From: Rickettsia typhi
GTDB taxonomy: Bacteria; Pseudomonadota; Alphaproteobacteria; Rickettsiales; Rickettsiaceae
Direction of reading: 5' to 3'
Assembly (NCBI GenBank): GCA_945878545.1
Contig: CAMCTQ010000052.1
Span: forward strand, 1-7,843
Length of the DNA stretch: 7,843 bases
The stretch's first letter is position 1. Each line of letters begins with the position of its first letter. Below are positions 1-7,843 of this stretch, piece by piece. Below the pieces are notes generated by a model. The model saw nothing but the letters and a program-made list of their open reading frames with translations, searched no databases and was not told where the DNA came from. The position numbers and the translations under genes were made by a program.

Positions 1-440
1 ATTTGGTCAGTAGCTGCGGCTCTAAAAGTATCACAAGCAGCGATAGCTACTTTTTTACCTGCACGTATATAAAGAGACGCTAGTTTGCCTATAGAAGTAC
101 TCTTACCGTTACCATTCACTCCACATACTAGAATAATATTCAGGCCCTCATTTAACTGAAATTTATGCTCAAATTTATCCATAATTCCAGTAATAATTAA
201 AGCAAGCTCATGTTTAATATCTTCAGAAGTAATTTCTTTATCAAACTTTTTTGATCGAAGAAGTTCAATTATTTGAGCTGCAACTTTTATTCCAGTATCT
301 GAAGATATAAGTAGTTCTTCTAAAGCAGTTAAAGTCTCTGCATCAAGCTTTTTTTTAACAAAAATGTTTTCTATGCCAATGCTAATCTTGCTTGAAGTTT
401 TGCTAAGAGCAGATTTTAATTTATTAAAAAACCCTGACAT
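1..440 (-). CDS. ftsY: FtsY, signal recognition particle receptor (N-terminal part, runs off left edge)
   Basis: FtsY is the membrane-associated GTPase that receives SRP-bound ribosomes and hands nascent membrane proteins to the Sec translocon. The ATG lies at 440-438 and 146 complete codons are visible. Residues 1-20 form a basic amphipathic helix ([16 protein letters not shown]...) of the kind that targets FtsY to the membrane. Residues about 21-95 are the helical N domain, with the typical LEELLISSD stretch near 40-48. The G domain then begins: G1/P-loop GVNGNGKST at 107-115 followed by SIGKLA, and G2 DTFRAAA at 137-143. The remaining GTPase motifs lie outside the window. The acidic A domain of E. 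coli FtsY is absent, which is common in Alphaproteobacteria. The P-loop reads GKSTS where GKTTT is usual, a conservative change. The start overlaps the stop of the upstream TPR gene (TAATG). The DTFRAAA motif next to this P-loop separates it from other GTPases; Ffh is excluded by the order and the N-terminus. Confidence 0.97.
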   Translation of the reverse strand, partial: MSGFFNKLKSALSKTSSKISIGIENIFVKKKLDAETLTALEELLISSDTGIKVAAQIIELLRSKKFDKEITSEDIKHELALIITGIMDKFEHKFQLNEGLNIILVCGVNGNGKSTSIGKLASLYIRAGKKVAIAACDTFRAAATDQ

Positions 441-449
441 TATACGCTC
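438..449 (-). promoter_or_regulatory. ftsY ribosome binding site and TAATG stop/start overlap
   Basis: The stop codon TAA of the TPR gene (442-440) and the ATG of ftsY (440-438) share one base. A GAG core (449-447 on the minus strand) sits six bases before the ATG, inside the last codons of the TPR gene, and is the only Shine-Dalgarno-like element there. This arrangement suggests translational coupling on one transcript. No room exists for a separate promoter between the genes, although one inside the TPR gene cannot be excluded. Confidence 0.7.
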
Positions 450-3205
450 AAAAATTGGTTCTTATACTTCTCTAACAACATCTTCATTTGATCCACATTT
501 AGACTCTTATCTAAGTTTCTGTAATCAACTGTACCAGAACTAGTGGCTAGTAATTCCATAGTATTTTTTAAAATCTCGTTTTTTGTTCCTAGAGAGGATA
601 TTAACTCACCTAATGCTTCCTGTTTATTAAGCATGTAATAAGCAATTGCCAACCGCAAAATATCCTGAATAGATGATGGATTCTTATCATCAAGTTTCTC
701 AAGCAACTGGTCAAAGTTACTGTTTATTCTATCAACGTAACCATTCCAATTTTTACCTTGAAATAACGCCTCTCTTCTAATAATTTCTGCATCTTGCATA
801 TCATCATCTTTTAGATACTCTACTGCATCTTCATATTTTTCTAGATCAATCAACGCTCTGGCTCTTAGTCGCCCGCGATGTTGATGCTCTTTAAAATTAA
901 AATTATCCTTATCAGTATCATCTAGAACTAGCATCGCCTCATTTGGTTTTTTATCCATTAATAAAACAAGCGCCAAATTATCAGCATTTATAACTCGTTT
1001 TTCACCTTGCAATCTATATTTAATTTGGTGACGTAATAAATCAGCTGCATTTTCAAGTAAATCAAGCCTTACCAGCCTTTTAGTAATACCTATTATTACA
1101 TCATCACCTTGTTCACCAATAGGATTCAGCTCTTTAAACTCATAAAAAAGAGCTACAACAGTGAAGTCATCCATCTTCTCACCTAGGCCACCGTCTAAGA
1201 ATACATCATTAAATATTCTTGCCATCTCAGAAGTGATATAGAAATTACTCACTTTGTTATTAAATGCATTTTGAATATACTGAAACATTCTGAGAGAATT
1301 CATAATATCATTATTATCTTTATAATATCCAGCAAGTTGCATTAGTATTTCATACTCTAGTTGGTCTCCTCTCCATGTAAATCTTAGCTCTTCAAGGCAT
1401 TCTATAGCTTCAATAAGCCTCATATCACCTTCTTTGATTCTCAGCTTTATAAGACTAAATTCTGCTCTAGTTGCATTAAATGGATCATCATCACTATTGA
1501 TTAATTCTCCGTATAATTGTTTTGCTAAATTGGATTGATTTTTCTTACGATAATACTCAGCTTGATAAAATTTCAAACTATTAGCATATCGACTACCAGC
1601 AACCGGATGTCTATGGTCCTTCAAGAGTTTTTCAACTATTTTTAGGTTGTTGGCAAGTAACTCTATCTCTAGTTCTGCAAACAATATAGGCCAATATTTA
1701 TCATCTGAGTAATAATTTATAGTTTTAGTCAGATTTTCTGTAAACCCAATAGATTCAGGACTCGCACCTAAAGAAAACTTATTGTACTTATTCCACAGAT
1801 TTATTTCAGCAATTTGTGAAATATCGTTATAACTCAGTAATTCATCATATTCTTCTTTTGCTCTAGAATACTCATAGATCATCGTATAATTAACAGCCAT
1901 TAAGAAGCGAGCTTGAAGATTAGTTTGGTACTTAGAGGGAGAATTTTGTTTTGCTAAAATAAGCGCATCCAAAGACTCTTGATACAATTCATTAATAAAT
2001 AAAAATTTTGCCAAATCTAAATTTCTGGTAAATTGCTCATCACCATCTTGTGCTAAAGAGGCCTCACTAATCAACTTACTCTTTTGTTGATTAAAATCTA
2101 ATATATCCAAATTTTTATCAAGATACGGTAGGATACTAGGTAATTTTAAATATCCTTCAATTGTACTAGGAAAAAGATTAGAATTATCAACCTCAACGCT
2201 GTCAGGCAATGAAACATCCGAAACAATTTTGATTTCCTTGTCAGATTTTTCAATTTTTATATCATCACTATAAAGAGATACAACAATACCTTGAATAGAT
2301 TTTAAAATACTAAATTCAACAGAATCTGTCTTGTTAGCAACTCTCATACCTGGTATTCCAACTGTCAGGGTATTTAAAACATCTCCAACTTCTGGATCCT
2401 GAAAAGTTATAAGTGAGTTTAACTCAAAATTTCCCCGAACTAATAACCCCTCTTCCCCAGAATTTGCTAACGATTCTACCTTAAGAATATTTTGAGCGTT
2501 AATATCATCCATTGACTTCTTTGATACAATCAATTCCCACCCCAAAGAATTTTGAGATAATTTAGCATTTGAGTAACCATCTTGAACTCTTAACCTAAAA
2601 ACGGTTCCATCTGAACTTGGCACGAGCTCAAAATCACTAAAAACACCCTTATCTTTAAAAGAAAAAACTTTTTTCTGATCTAATACCATCCATAAATATC
2701 TGCCACGAAAGAAAACAGCTGCATTAGTTTTATTATTACCTAAATTCAAAGAAAGAATATGTTCCTCACCTTGTTTCCTGTAATTAATACCGCCAGGATC
2801 ATTATTAGCAGAGCTTATTAGAGATAAATCCTCATTTTGTTTTTCCTCAGGCAAACGAAACTTAATAGCATCAAGTTTCTCACCATTGATAATTGAAACA
2901 TACTGAAGATCTTCAATAGCGTTAAAACTTATAGACTGCTTGTTATCCGATATTTTTAGCCCTTTAGCGTACTCATTAAACTTCCCTTTATTAACTAGTT
3001 GAAAATCACTTGGAATATTGACATTCACAGAGATTTTTTTCTCTTTAGAAGAAAAATCTAATATTTGATGCTTTTCGTGATAAAAAACAAATATTACGTC
3101 ACGGCCAAAAACTTTAACTTCAAGATTAATAGTTGTTTCGGCTACAGCCGAATTTGCTGCAACACACCATATTAGAAAGCATAATACTCTTTTGATCTGA
3201 TTCAT
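440..3205 (-). CDS. Secreted periplasmic TPR protein, alphaproteobacterial family of unknown function
   Basis: A 921-residue protein whose specific role I do not know. Residues 1-22 are a signal peptide: basic start (NQIKR), hydrophobic core, and a likely cleavage after SAVA (22/23), so the mature protein should be periplasmic. Residues about 25-335 are rich in short beta-strands, with an AMIN-like alternating pattern near 25-118 and the motif [14 protein letters not shown] at 163-176. Residues about 390-880 are helical with degenerate TPR-like units, for example 394-420, 430-457, 540-570, 615-648, 715-760 and 775-800. The segments around 611-648 and 680-760 ([18 protein letters not shown], then [14 protein letters not shown]) resemble, from memory, a large TPR family of Alphaproteobacteria. 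The ATG at 3205 is the right start: an in-frame TAA lies at 3220-3218 and the signal peptide begins at once. No clear Shine-Dalgarno precedes it. It is followed directly by ftsY with a one-base overlap. A scaffold or assembly role in the envelope is inference only. Confidence 0.85.
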   Translation of the reverse strand: MNQIKRVLCFLIWCVAANSAVAETTINLEVKVFGRDVIFVFYHEKHQILDFSSKEKKISVNVNIPSDFQLVNKGKFNEYAKGLKISDNKQSISFNAIEDLQYVSIINGEKLDAIKFRLPEEKQNEDLSLISSANNDPGGINYRKQGEEHILSLNLGNNKTNAAVFFRGRYLWMVLDQKKVFSFKDKGVFSDFELVPSSDGTVFRLRVQDGYSNAKLSQNSLGWELIVSKKSMDDINAQNILKVESLANSGEEGLLVRGNFELNSLITFQDPEVGDVLNTLTVGIPGMRVANKTDSVEFSILKSIQGIVVSLYSDDIKIEKSDKEIKIVSDVSLPDSVEVDNSNLFPSTIEGYLKLPSILPYLDKNLDILDFNQQKSKLISEASLAQDGDEQFTRNLDLAKFLFINELYQESLDALILAKQNSPSKYQTNLQARFLMAVNYTMIYEYSRAKEEYDELLSYNDISQIAEINLWNKYNKFSLGASPESIGFTENLTKTINYYSDDKYWPILFAELEIELLANNLKIVEKLLKDHRHPVAGSRYANSLKFYQAEYYRKKNQSNLAKQLYGELINSDDDPFNATRAEFSLIKLRIKEGDMRLIEAIECLEELRFTWRGDQLEYEILMQLAGYYKDNNDIMNSLRMFQYIQNAFNNKVSNFYITSEMARIFNDVFLDGGLGEKMDDFTVVALFYEFKELNPIGEQGDDVIIGITKRLVRLDLLENAADLLRHQIKYRLQGEKRVINADNLALVLLMDKKPNEAMLVLDDTDKDNFNFKEHQHRGRLRARALIDLEKYEDAVEYLKDDDMQDAEIIRREALFQGKNWNGYVDRINSNFDQLLEKLDDKNPSSIQDILRLAIAYYMLNKQEALGELISSLGTKNEILKNTMELLATSSGTVDYRNLDKSLNVDQMKMLLEKYKNQFLSV

Positions 3206-3238
3206 TAAAATTATTAATTAAAACTTAAATTAACTTAT

Positions 3239-3267
3239 ATATTACACAATATTCACTTCTATCCTAA
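3239..3267 (-). promoter_or_regulatory. Weak candidate sigma-70 promoter for the TPR gene and ftsY
   Basis: On the minus strand a -35-like TTAGGA (3267-3262) is followed after 17 bases by a -10-like TAATAT (3244-3239), giving a start site near 3232 and a leader of about 27 bases. An overlapping alternative -10, TATAAG (3239-3234), matches the consensus better but lacks a good -35. In sequence this AT-rich such matches arise by chance, so the call rests mainly on its position just before an apparent transcription unit. Confidence 0.25.
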
Positions 3268-3289
3268 CTAACAGAAAGGCATATAATAT

Positions 3290-3308
3290 GATCAAATACT
3301 ATTTGATC
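3290..3308. repeat. Perfect inverted repeat, 8-bp arms with a 3-base centre
   Basis: GATCAAAT and ATTTGATC flank a central ACT, giving a perfect 8-bp stem. It lies 138 bases after the tamB stop and 84 bases before the TPR start codon, about 22 bases upstream of the candidate -35. Neither strand carries a T-run right after the hairpin, so it is not a standard intrinsic terminator. It could be a weak terminator, an RNA-stabilising hairpin or a binding site for a dimeric regulator; the sequence does not decide. Confidence 0.5.
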
Positions 3309-3446
3309 TAAATAACTTCATGAATATTACTAAACCTATTCAAGACTCATACTAGCATTTATCGCATCACAATGTATCATACAAAGTGTCTCATGTAAAT
3401 CGAAGCATTTGTTTTAATACTAAAATTAACTTTATTTTTCTAGCCT

Positions 3447-6400
3447 CTAATAATCAAATCGCCAATTAATTCCAAAGGAACTATCCCCTTTTTCACCAGT
3501 TATAGCTTCAATAGCTATTTTAGGCGTTACTTCCACCTCTACCTTAGTTTTGGTACCAAAAGCTTGATCACCCTGCTCTATTTCAAGATATACTTTATCG
3601 GTAAGATATTTACCAACTCCGACATAAGAGCTTTCTGTATCCTCATTATTTTTAATACTAATATCATCAACACCTAAAATTTTTCTACCAAGACCAAGTG
3701 GATCAAATCCGCCACCATGACCAGATAATTTTCTCATTCCATCCGCAAGACCTACAGCTTGCATTGTAGAAATACTGTCTGGATTCTTGCCAAACAATAA
3801 TAATGATAAAGCATCTTGCTGACTCAGAGCTGGGGTAGACTCAATACTTATATCAGGAGTAAAAATAGAGCCAGCTAATACTAATCTTATTTCCGTATCT
3901 CCAACCACTGTAACCCCTACTATATTTAAGTAAGGAGAGGGTGAAATTGGTCCATCAAACGTAAGAACTCCTTTTCTGACTGTTAAAAATTTACCGAACT
4001 CCTGGTACCTCCCCCTTACAGATTTTAGTGTGCCAAAAATATGTGGATCAGTAATATCATTAGTAATTTTTAAATTCCCCGAAAGAAGAGTATTTACACC
4101 CCACCCCCTTACATACACTTGCTGCTTTGCATTTAAATTAACATCCATTTCTAATATATATGGTTTATTTTGAATATTATATACTGCTTTTTCACCATAA
4201 CCATTCTCTATGATATTTATAGTAGGAATATTATCTAAAAAATGCTCTGGAATTTTTATTTCCATGGGTCCAAGATCAAAAGTTCCTTTAGCTAAAGCCT
4301 TTTTATTGTTACCTGAAATTGATAACGCTCCACCAACCTCTCCCTGAAGATAGGGGGTATTTATAAAACTGAACTTTTTGGTATTTACGTGAAATTTAAA
4401 TGGCAAGTCTGCATATATAGATAAATCTCCTTTCCCTTCTAGCAAATGAGAATAATTATCGTAAGCTACAAAATTTAATATTGAAATATTTTTGTTCTGC
4501 GCAACAATTTTGGTAGAAATATTTTTTAGTTTAATTCCATAAAGCTGATATTTATATTCTGCTTTAGTAATAGAAATAGTACCATTAATGATTGGTGAAT
4601 CTATACTGCCAGACGCAGCAATCTCACCACTAAGATAACCACTTAATTTATGACCTACAGGCAAGGGTAGTAAAGCCAATATATTCACTTCTTTGTTAAG
4701 TTTAAGCTTTGCAGCAATATCACCCTGTTTTGACACAGAAAATTCGAAGGGCAACAAAGACAAGTTGCAAGGCATTTGCAATTCCAAATCTCCTAGAACT
4801 TTCTTTTCCTGTAAAACTTGAGCATGGGTAGATAAATTGTTATTTCGAATGTGAGATGATAATTTTAAAATTACTGGAATACCATCTTTAACAAGAAGCC
4901 CTATATTGGATATTTCTAATTCAGAATCAAACACTGGTGATTGAAGATTTCCACTTAACTCAGCCTTCACAGAAGCTAAGGAATGATCAAAAGCTGATGG
5001 TAAAATATTAGAAACCACAGAAAGAGGAAATTTATCACTTACTAACTTTCCTTTTACTTGAGAATTATCTAAAGTTAAATCTACATTTAGTTTACCATCA
5101 TTTGCCTTGAGATCAGGAACTAAAATGGAAATAACCTTTCCAAAGGTTATTGTTATTGGCTCCCGCGTCATAATTCTTGTTTTACCTATTACACCGCTGA
5201 CATTATTAATAATCTGAAAAGTTGCATTATTACCATCACGAATTTTCTCTAAATCACTAGAGATTAATTTACCATCAACCTTTAAATTAATCAGATATGG
5301 ATTCACGGATTCCACATGCGATACAAAATCAATCAGATCATTTTCTCCTTTGGCTTTTAAGGTAAAACTCTTCAAAGTTCCATGGTCAGTAACAAATGAA
5401 CGAAGCTTTATATCAACATGATCTAATTTGAAGTTCCAAAAATTCTTTATAACCAAGTCCAGGTTAATAAAATCACAGCTAGCAAAAGAAGTCGATAAAT
5501 GTTTAGCATTACCAGAAACATTTATCTGCCCAACTCCAGAAGTATTTTGTTTATAGATTGTTTTTATATCCAGCTGCCCCTTTTGTAAAAAAGGAAAAAA
5601 TTCTTTAAACTCATAAACATTACTGCTATTTATATTAAAAACGCCAGTTGCAACCTGTGTCTTATTATCAAACACCAAACTAGCTGTACTAATTAAGCTC
5701 TTCCCCTTTGCACTAAAGTTTTTCAAATAAAATTTGGAACCATCCTTACCAAGCTCTCCACTAGCTTTAATACCTCCTCCATCAATCAAGATTTTTCCAT
5801 CTAGACCTTCTTTATTAAAAATAAAATCTGATTTCAAATTTAAATTTGGTAATTGAAAGTAATTTTGGTCCCCATCATTCAAAGATATATTACCATCTGT
5901 AATAATATGAGGAGCAGACACTTCACCAGAAAAATCTATTTTTCCTGTAAACAAGCTTTTTAAAGATTTACGATCAGAAAATAAATATTCCAATATAGAA
6001 CTATCATATTTTGCAGTGCCGGTAAGTAAATTTTCTGCAAAATTAATATCCATCATTCCCTCAATATTAGAGTGGAAAGACGAAAGCTTAAAATTTCCTA
6101 TATTAATATTATTATTGGAAAAATTAAATTCTCCTTCCAGCTCCAAAAGGGCATTATCCATTAAGGATAATTTTTTATCCAACAATCCATTTTCTGCTAT
6201 ACTAGCTTGTAATTTTGCCAAAAATCTTAGTTTCTTGTTTTTTGAATCAAAATCCATGTACCCTCCTAAATCAAAGGCAATATCATCTACAAACCCCGTT
6301 AATTCTGATGATAAAATAAATTTGCGAACTGCTATATCTTGGATAGTAATTCCAGGAATAAATCCTATATCTGTTTGATCTCTTGCCCCCCTATCAATAG

Positions 6401-6764
6401 AACTTAAATTACTATTTGGTAGCCTTAGTAGATTAATTGTCTGCGCAGAGATCCCCCATATATTACCATGCCAAAACCATAACAAAGAAGGCGCCACATC
6501 GATGCAGAAATTTTCAATAACAATAAACTGCCCTTCCTTGTCACTAAAAGCCATTTTTTGCACTTCTATTACCAACGGGAAAGAAAGCTTTATATTTTCA
6601 ATTTTTACTTTGTAATTATGGTCAGCCTTTTTTTCAATATATTCGGTAACAAAATTATTGATTACTTTAATACCACTATCTGTCTGCGACCAAAGAAAAA
6701 TTGGCGTCAATAATACTGCAAATATTATGATTAAAAATAATAAAAATCGTAATAAAAACTTCAT
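3447..6764 (-). CDS. tamB: TamB, inner-membrane-anchored subunit of the translocation and assembly module
   Basis: TamB pairs with the outer-membrane barrel TamA. It is implicated in insertion of some outer-membrane proteins and, as an AsmA-like bridge protein, in phospholipid transport to the outer membrane. The product has 1105 residues, somewhat shorter than E. coli TamB (about 1259). Residues about 4-25 are one uncleaved hydrophobic anchor (FLLRFLLFLIIIFAVLLTP). The long middle is made of repeating amphipathic beta-strands, as expected for the hollow beta-taco. The C-terminal TamB/DUF490 domain (about 780-1105) carries the family hallmarks: LSQQDALSLLLFGK at 980-993, a Gly-rich SGHGGG near 1014-1019, then VEVEVTPKIAIE and the terminal GINWRFDY. 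The ATG at 6764 is preceded by a purine-rich AAAAAGAA; another ATG five bases upstream is in a different frame and stops at once. It lies 48 bases after tamA and should be co-transcribed with it. The stop is TAG (3449-3447). Confidence 0.95.
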   Translation of the reverse strand: MKFLLRFLLFLIIIFAVLLTPIFLWSQTDSGIKVINNFVTEYIEKKADHNYKVKIENIKLSFPLVIEVQKMAFSDKEGQFIVIENFCIDVAPSLLWFWHGNIWGISAQTINLLRLPNSNLSSIDRGARDQTDIGFIPGITIQDIAVRKFILSSELTGFVDDIAFDLGGYMDFDSKNKKLRFLAKLQASIAENGLLDKKLSLMDNALLELEGEFNFSNNNINIGNFKLSSFHSNIEGMMDINFAENLLTGTAKYDSSILEYLFSDRKSLKSLFTGKIDFSGEVSAPHIITDGNISLNDGDQNYFQLPNLNLKSDFIFNKEGLDGKILIDGGGIKASGELGKDGSKFYLKNFSAKGKSLISTASLVFDNKTQVATGVFNINSSNVYEFKEFFPFLQKGQLDIKTIYKQNTSGVGQINVSGNAKHLSTSFASCDFINLDLVIKNFWNFKLDHVDIKLRSFVTDHGTLKSFTLKAKGENDLIDFVSHVESVNPYLINLKVDGKLISSDLEKIRDGNNATFQIINNVSGVIGKTRIMTREPITITFGKVISILVPDLKANDGKLNVDLTLDNSQVKGKLVSDKFPLSVVSNILPSAFDHSLASVKAELSGNLQSPVFDSELEISNIGLLVKDGIPVILKLSSHIRNNNLSTHAQVLQEKKVLGDLELQMPCNLSLLPFEFSVSKQGDIAAKLKLNKEVNILALLPLPVGHKLSGYLSGEIAASGSIDSPIINGTISITKAEYKYQLYGIKLKNISTKIVAQNKNISILNFVAYDNYSHLLEGKGDLSIYADLPFKFHVNTKKFSFINTPYLQGEVGGALSISGNNKKALAKGTFDLGPMEIKIPEHFLDNIPTINIIENGYGEKAVYNIQNKPYILEMDVNLNAKQQVYVRGWGVNTLLSGNLKITNDITDPHIFGTLKSVRGRYQEFGKFLTVRKGVLTFDGPISPSPYLNIVGVTVVGDTEIRLVLAGSIFTPDISIESTPALSQQDALSLLLFGKNPDSISTMQAVGLADGMRKLSGHGGGFDPLGLGRKILGVDDISIKNNEDTESSYVGVGKYLTDKVYLEIEQGDQAFGTKTKVEVEVTPKIAIEAITGEKGDSSFGINWRFDY

Positions 6765-6812
6765 TTCATTTCTTTTTAATATTACTTTGTTTCTACAAGC
6801 ATATATATACGA
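6765..6812 (-). other. tamA-tamB intergenic gap with tamB ribosome binding region
   Basis: The 48 bases between the tamA TGA and the tamB ATG are almost all A and T and hold no hairpin that would end transcription, which supports one tamA-tamB transcript. The only initiation signal is the purine-rich run AAAAAGAA ending about five bases before the tamB ATG, weaker than a classical GGAGG. A short TATATATA run lies just after the tamA stop. Confidence 0.5.
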
Positions 6813-7843
6813 TCAAAAATTCTGCCCAATGCCAAAATATACCTGAAAAGCTTTATCAATTTTTTTTCGCCCCGCTAGTGGGAAACCTACATCTAGTCTT
6901 AAAGGTCCAAAATCAGTAAAATATCTAAGGCCAAAACCATAACCGTGAAACATTTTTTTACCTAATTTTGGAATAATTGAGTTGAACACATTACCACTAT
7001 CAAAGAACAGGACAAGACCAATATCATTTTTTACCCTTGCTCTGAGCTCAATACTGGTTTCAACCATTGCACGACCACCAATTGGACGATTTTTTTCATC
7101 CAATTCCCCAGCAAGCTGATAAGCATATCCTCTCACTGATCCAGCGCCACCAACATAAAATCTTTCATTTGCTGGTATTCTTGCTGATTTTGCCCCGCTA
7201 ATTGATCCAAGCGATGCTCTAACCGCTATAACAGGGTCAAGTTTTACCCTGAAAGGAATATATTTACCAGCTATAATTTCACTCTTTAGAAAGGATTTTC
7301 CCTCCTTTTTTATAGGATAGAATGGTTCTGTTTTAAGTTGTAGTTCGTGACCTTTGCGAGAATTTAGAATATTATCCCTCGTATCACGTTTGATAAATAA
7401 TGGGATTGATAAGAATGAAAAATTTTGCGTACCTTTAGTATCTTTTACAACACTATAAGAATATTTACCAGAACCACTTGCTGTCCATATGTCAGTTAAT
7501 TTTCTTTCAACACCAACTGAGGCAACACCTTCTCTGCTATTAAATGCCTTAGAAACTAATCTTTCCCCAGAAATTCCTATTTTCAAAGTTTGATTATCTT
7601 GCTTATAAAAAGGTTTAGTAAATGTAAGATCAATAATTTGCTCCTTATGATTAGCAAAAACTTCAGTTTTTACCGTCTCACCACTACCTAAAAAATTCCT
7701 ATGACTCCAACCAGTTGTAACACCGAATCCTAAATCACTTCCATAGCTGAAACCTGCTTTTAAACTTCTGTGCTTTCGTTCTTTTAAATCAAATACAATT
7801 GGTACTTCATCATTGATATCTGTATGATCTGGAATTTCCGGAG
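6813..7843 (-). CDS. tamA: TamA, Omp85/BamA-family outer-membrane barrel (C-terminal part, runs off right edge)
   Basis: TamA is the outer-membrane half of the TamA-TamB complex. The frame stays open to the right edge, giving 342 visible residues plus the TGA at 6815-6813. The true start and the signal peptide and POTRA domains lie beyond the window. The first residues (VPIVFDLKERKHRSLKAGFS) match the end of the last POTRA and entry into the barrel. GWSHRNFLGSGE follows at about 44-55, a typical early barrel strand. FYVGGAGSVRGY at about 228-239 is the conserved Omp85 loop motif with the VRG(Y/F) signature. YFTDFGPLRLDVGFPL near 307-322 and a final strand ending in Phe (YFGIGQNF) are standard for barrels recognised by BAM. 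TamA rather than BamA is favoured because tamB follows directly after 48 bases. An in-frame TTG at 7586 is internal and not a start. Confidence 0.93.
   Translation of the reverse strand, partial: PEIPDHTDINDEVPIVFDLKERKHRSLKAGFSYGSDLGFGVTTGWSHRNFLGSGETVKTEVFANHKEQIIDLTFTKPFYKQDNQTLKIGISGERLVSKAFNSREGVASVGVERKLTDIWTASGSGKYSYSVVKDTKGTQNFSFLSIPLFIKRDTRDNILNSRKGHELQLKTEPFYPIKKEGKSFLKSEIIAGKYIPFRVKLDPVIAVRASLGSISGAKSARIPANERFYVGGAGSVRGYAYQLAGELDEKNRPIGGRAMVETSIELRARVKNDIGLVLFFDSGNVFNSIIPKLGKKMFHGYGFGLRYFTDFGPLRLDVGFPLAGRKKIDKAFQVYFGIGQNF

Larger units (their letters stand above)
3206..3446. other. AT-rich spacer between tamB and the TPR gene
   Basis: This is the largest gap in the window (241 bases). 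I see no reading frame of note, no tRNA-like fold and no GC-rich hairpin followed by a T-run that would be a textbook terminator on the minus strand. It contains one perfect inverted repeat (3290-3308), a shorter palindrome TGTATCATACA (3373-3383), and a weak promoter-like pair upstream of the TPR gene. It probably separates the tamAB transcript from the TPR-ftsY transcript, but read-through is possible. Confidence 0.6.

Noticed and set aside
3290..3308. The palindrome as an intrinsic terminator for tamB
   Set aside because: The stem is AT-rich and no T-run follows on the minus strand, so it is listed as an inverted repeat of unknown role instead.
6016..6378. 120-residue plus-strand open frame
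   Set aside because: It lies wholly inside tamB on the opposite strand, has no ribosome binding site or recognisable domain, and its Ser/Leu/Ile-rich composition is that of an antisense shadow.
6765..6769. Upstream ATG five bases before the tamB start
   Set aside because: It is in another frame and reads ATG AAA TGA, stopping after two codons; the downstream ATG opens the membrane anchor.
6801..6808. ATATATAT run after the tamA stop as a promoter for tamB
   Set aside because: There is no -35-like partner at proper spacing, and the short gap and lack of terminator favour co-transcription with tamA.
6658..6846. 62-residue plus-strand open frame across the tamA-tamB gap
   Set aside because: It overlaps the ends of two well-supported genes on the other strand, has a low-complexity Asn/Lys-rich stretch from the AT-rich gap, and shows no family features.
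6813..7586. A 257-residue protein starting at the TTG at 7586 as a complete gene
   Set aside because: The frame continues without a stop to the right edge and the extra 85 residues match TamA (POTRA end and first barrel strands), so the TTG is internal.

Overview
This AT-rich window (about one third G+C by eye) holds four genes, all on the minus strand. Read in the direction of transcription they are: the 3' part of tamA (cut by the right edge), a complete tamB, a complete gene for a large periplasmic TPR protein, and the 5' part of ftsY (cut by the left edge). Coding density is high. The only non-coding stretches are a 48-base gap between tamA and tamB and a 241-base gap between tamB and the TPR gene. 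There is no sign of mobile elements, CRISPR, tRNA or rRNA.

The likely source is an alphaproteobacterium with a reduced genome, most probably in the Rickettsiales. The reasons are the low G+C, an FtsY that starts directly with a short amphipathic helix and the N domain without the long acidic A domain of E. coli FtsY, and a TPR protein whose motifs match, from memory, a family seen in Alphaproteobacteria. The FtsY N-terminus is close to what I remember from Rickettsia, but genus cannot be fixed from the sequence alone.

Region by region (minus-strand order): 7843-6813 is the TamA outer-membrane beta-barrel with the tail of its last POTRA domain. 6764-3447 is TamB, the inner-membrane-anchored partner that spans the periplasm, closely spaced behind tamA as an evident operon. 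3446-3206 is an AT-rich spacer with one perfect 8-bp inverted repeat and a weak candidate promoter. 3205-440 is a secreted 921-residue protein with a beta-rich N-terminal half and a helical TPR-type C-terminal half. 440-1 is FtsY, whose ATG overlaps the TPR gene's stop codon in a TAATG junction.

The shared theme is envelope biogenesis: TamA/TamB act in outer-membrane protein assembly and/or lipid transport across the periplasm, FtsY docks ribosome-SRP complexes at the inner membrane, and the TPR protein of unknown function is predicted to be periplasmic. No clearly novel system is present. The least understood item is the TPR protein and its tight junction with ftsY.
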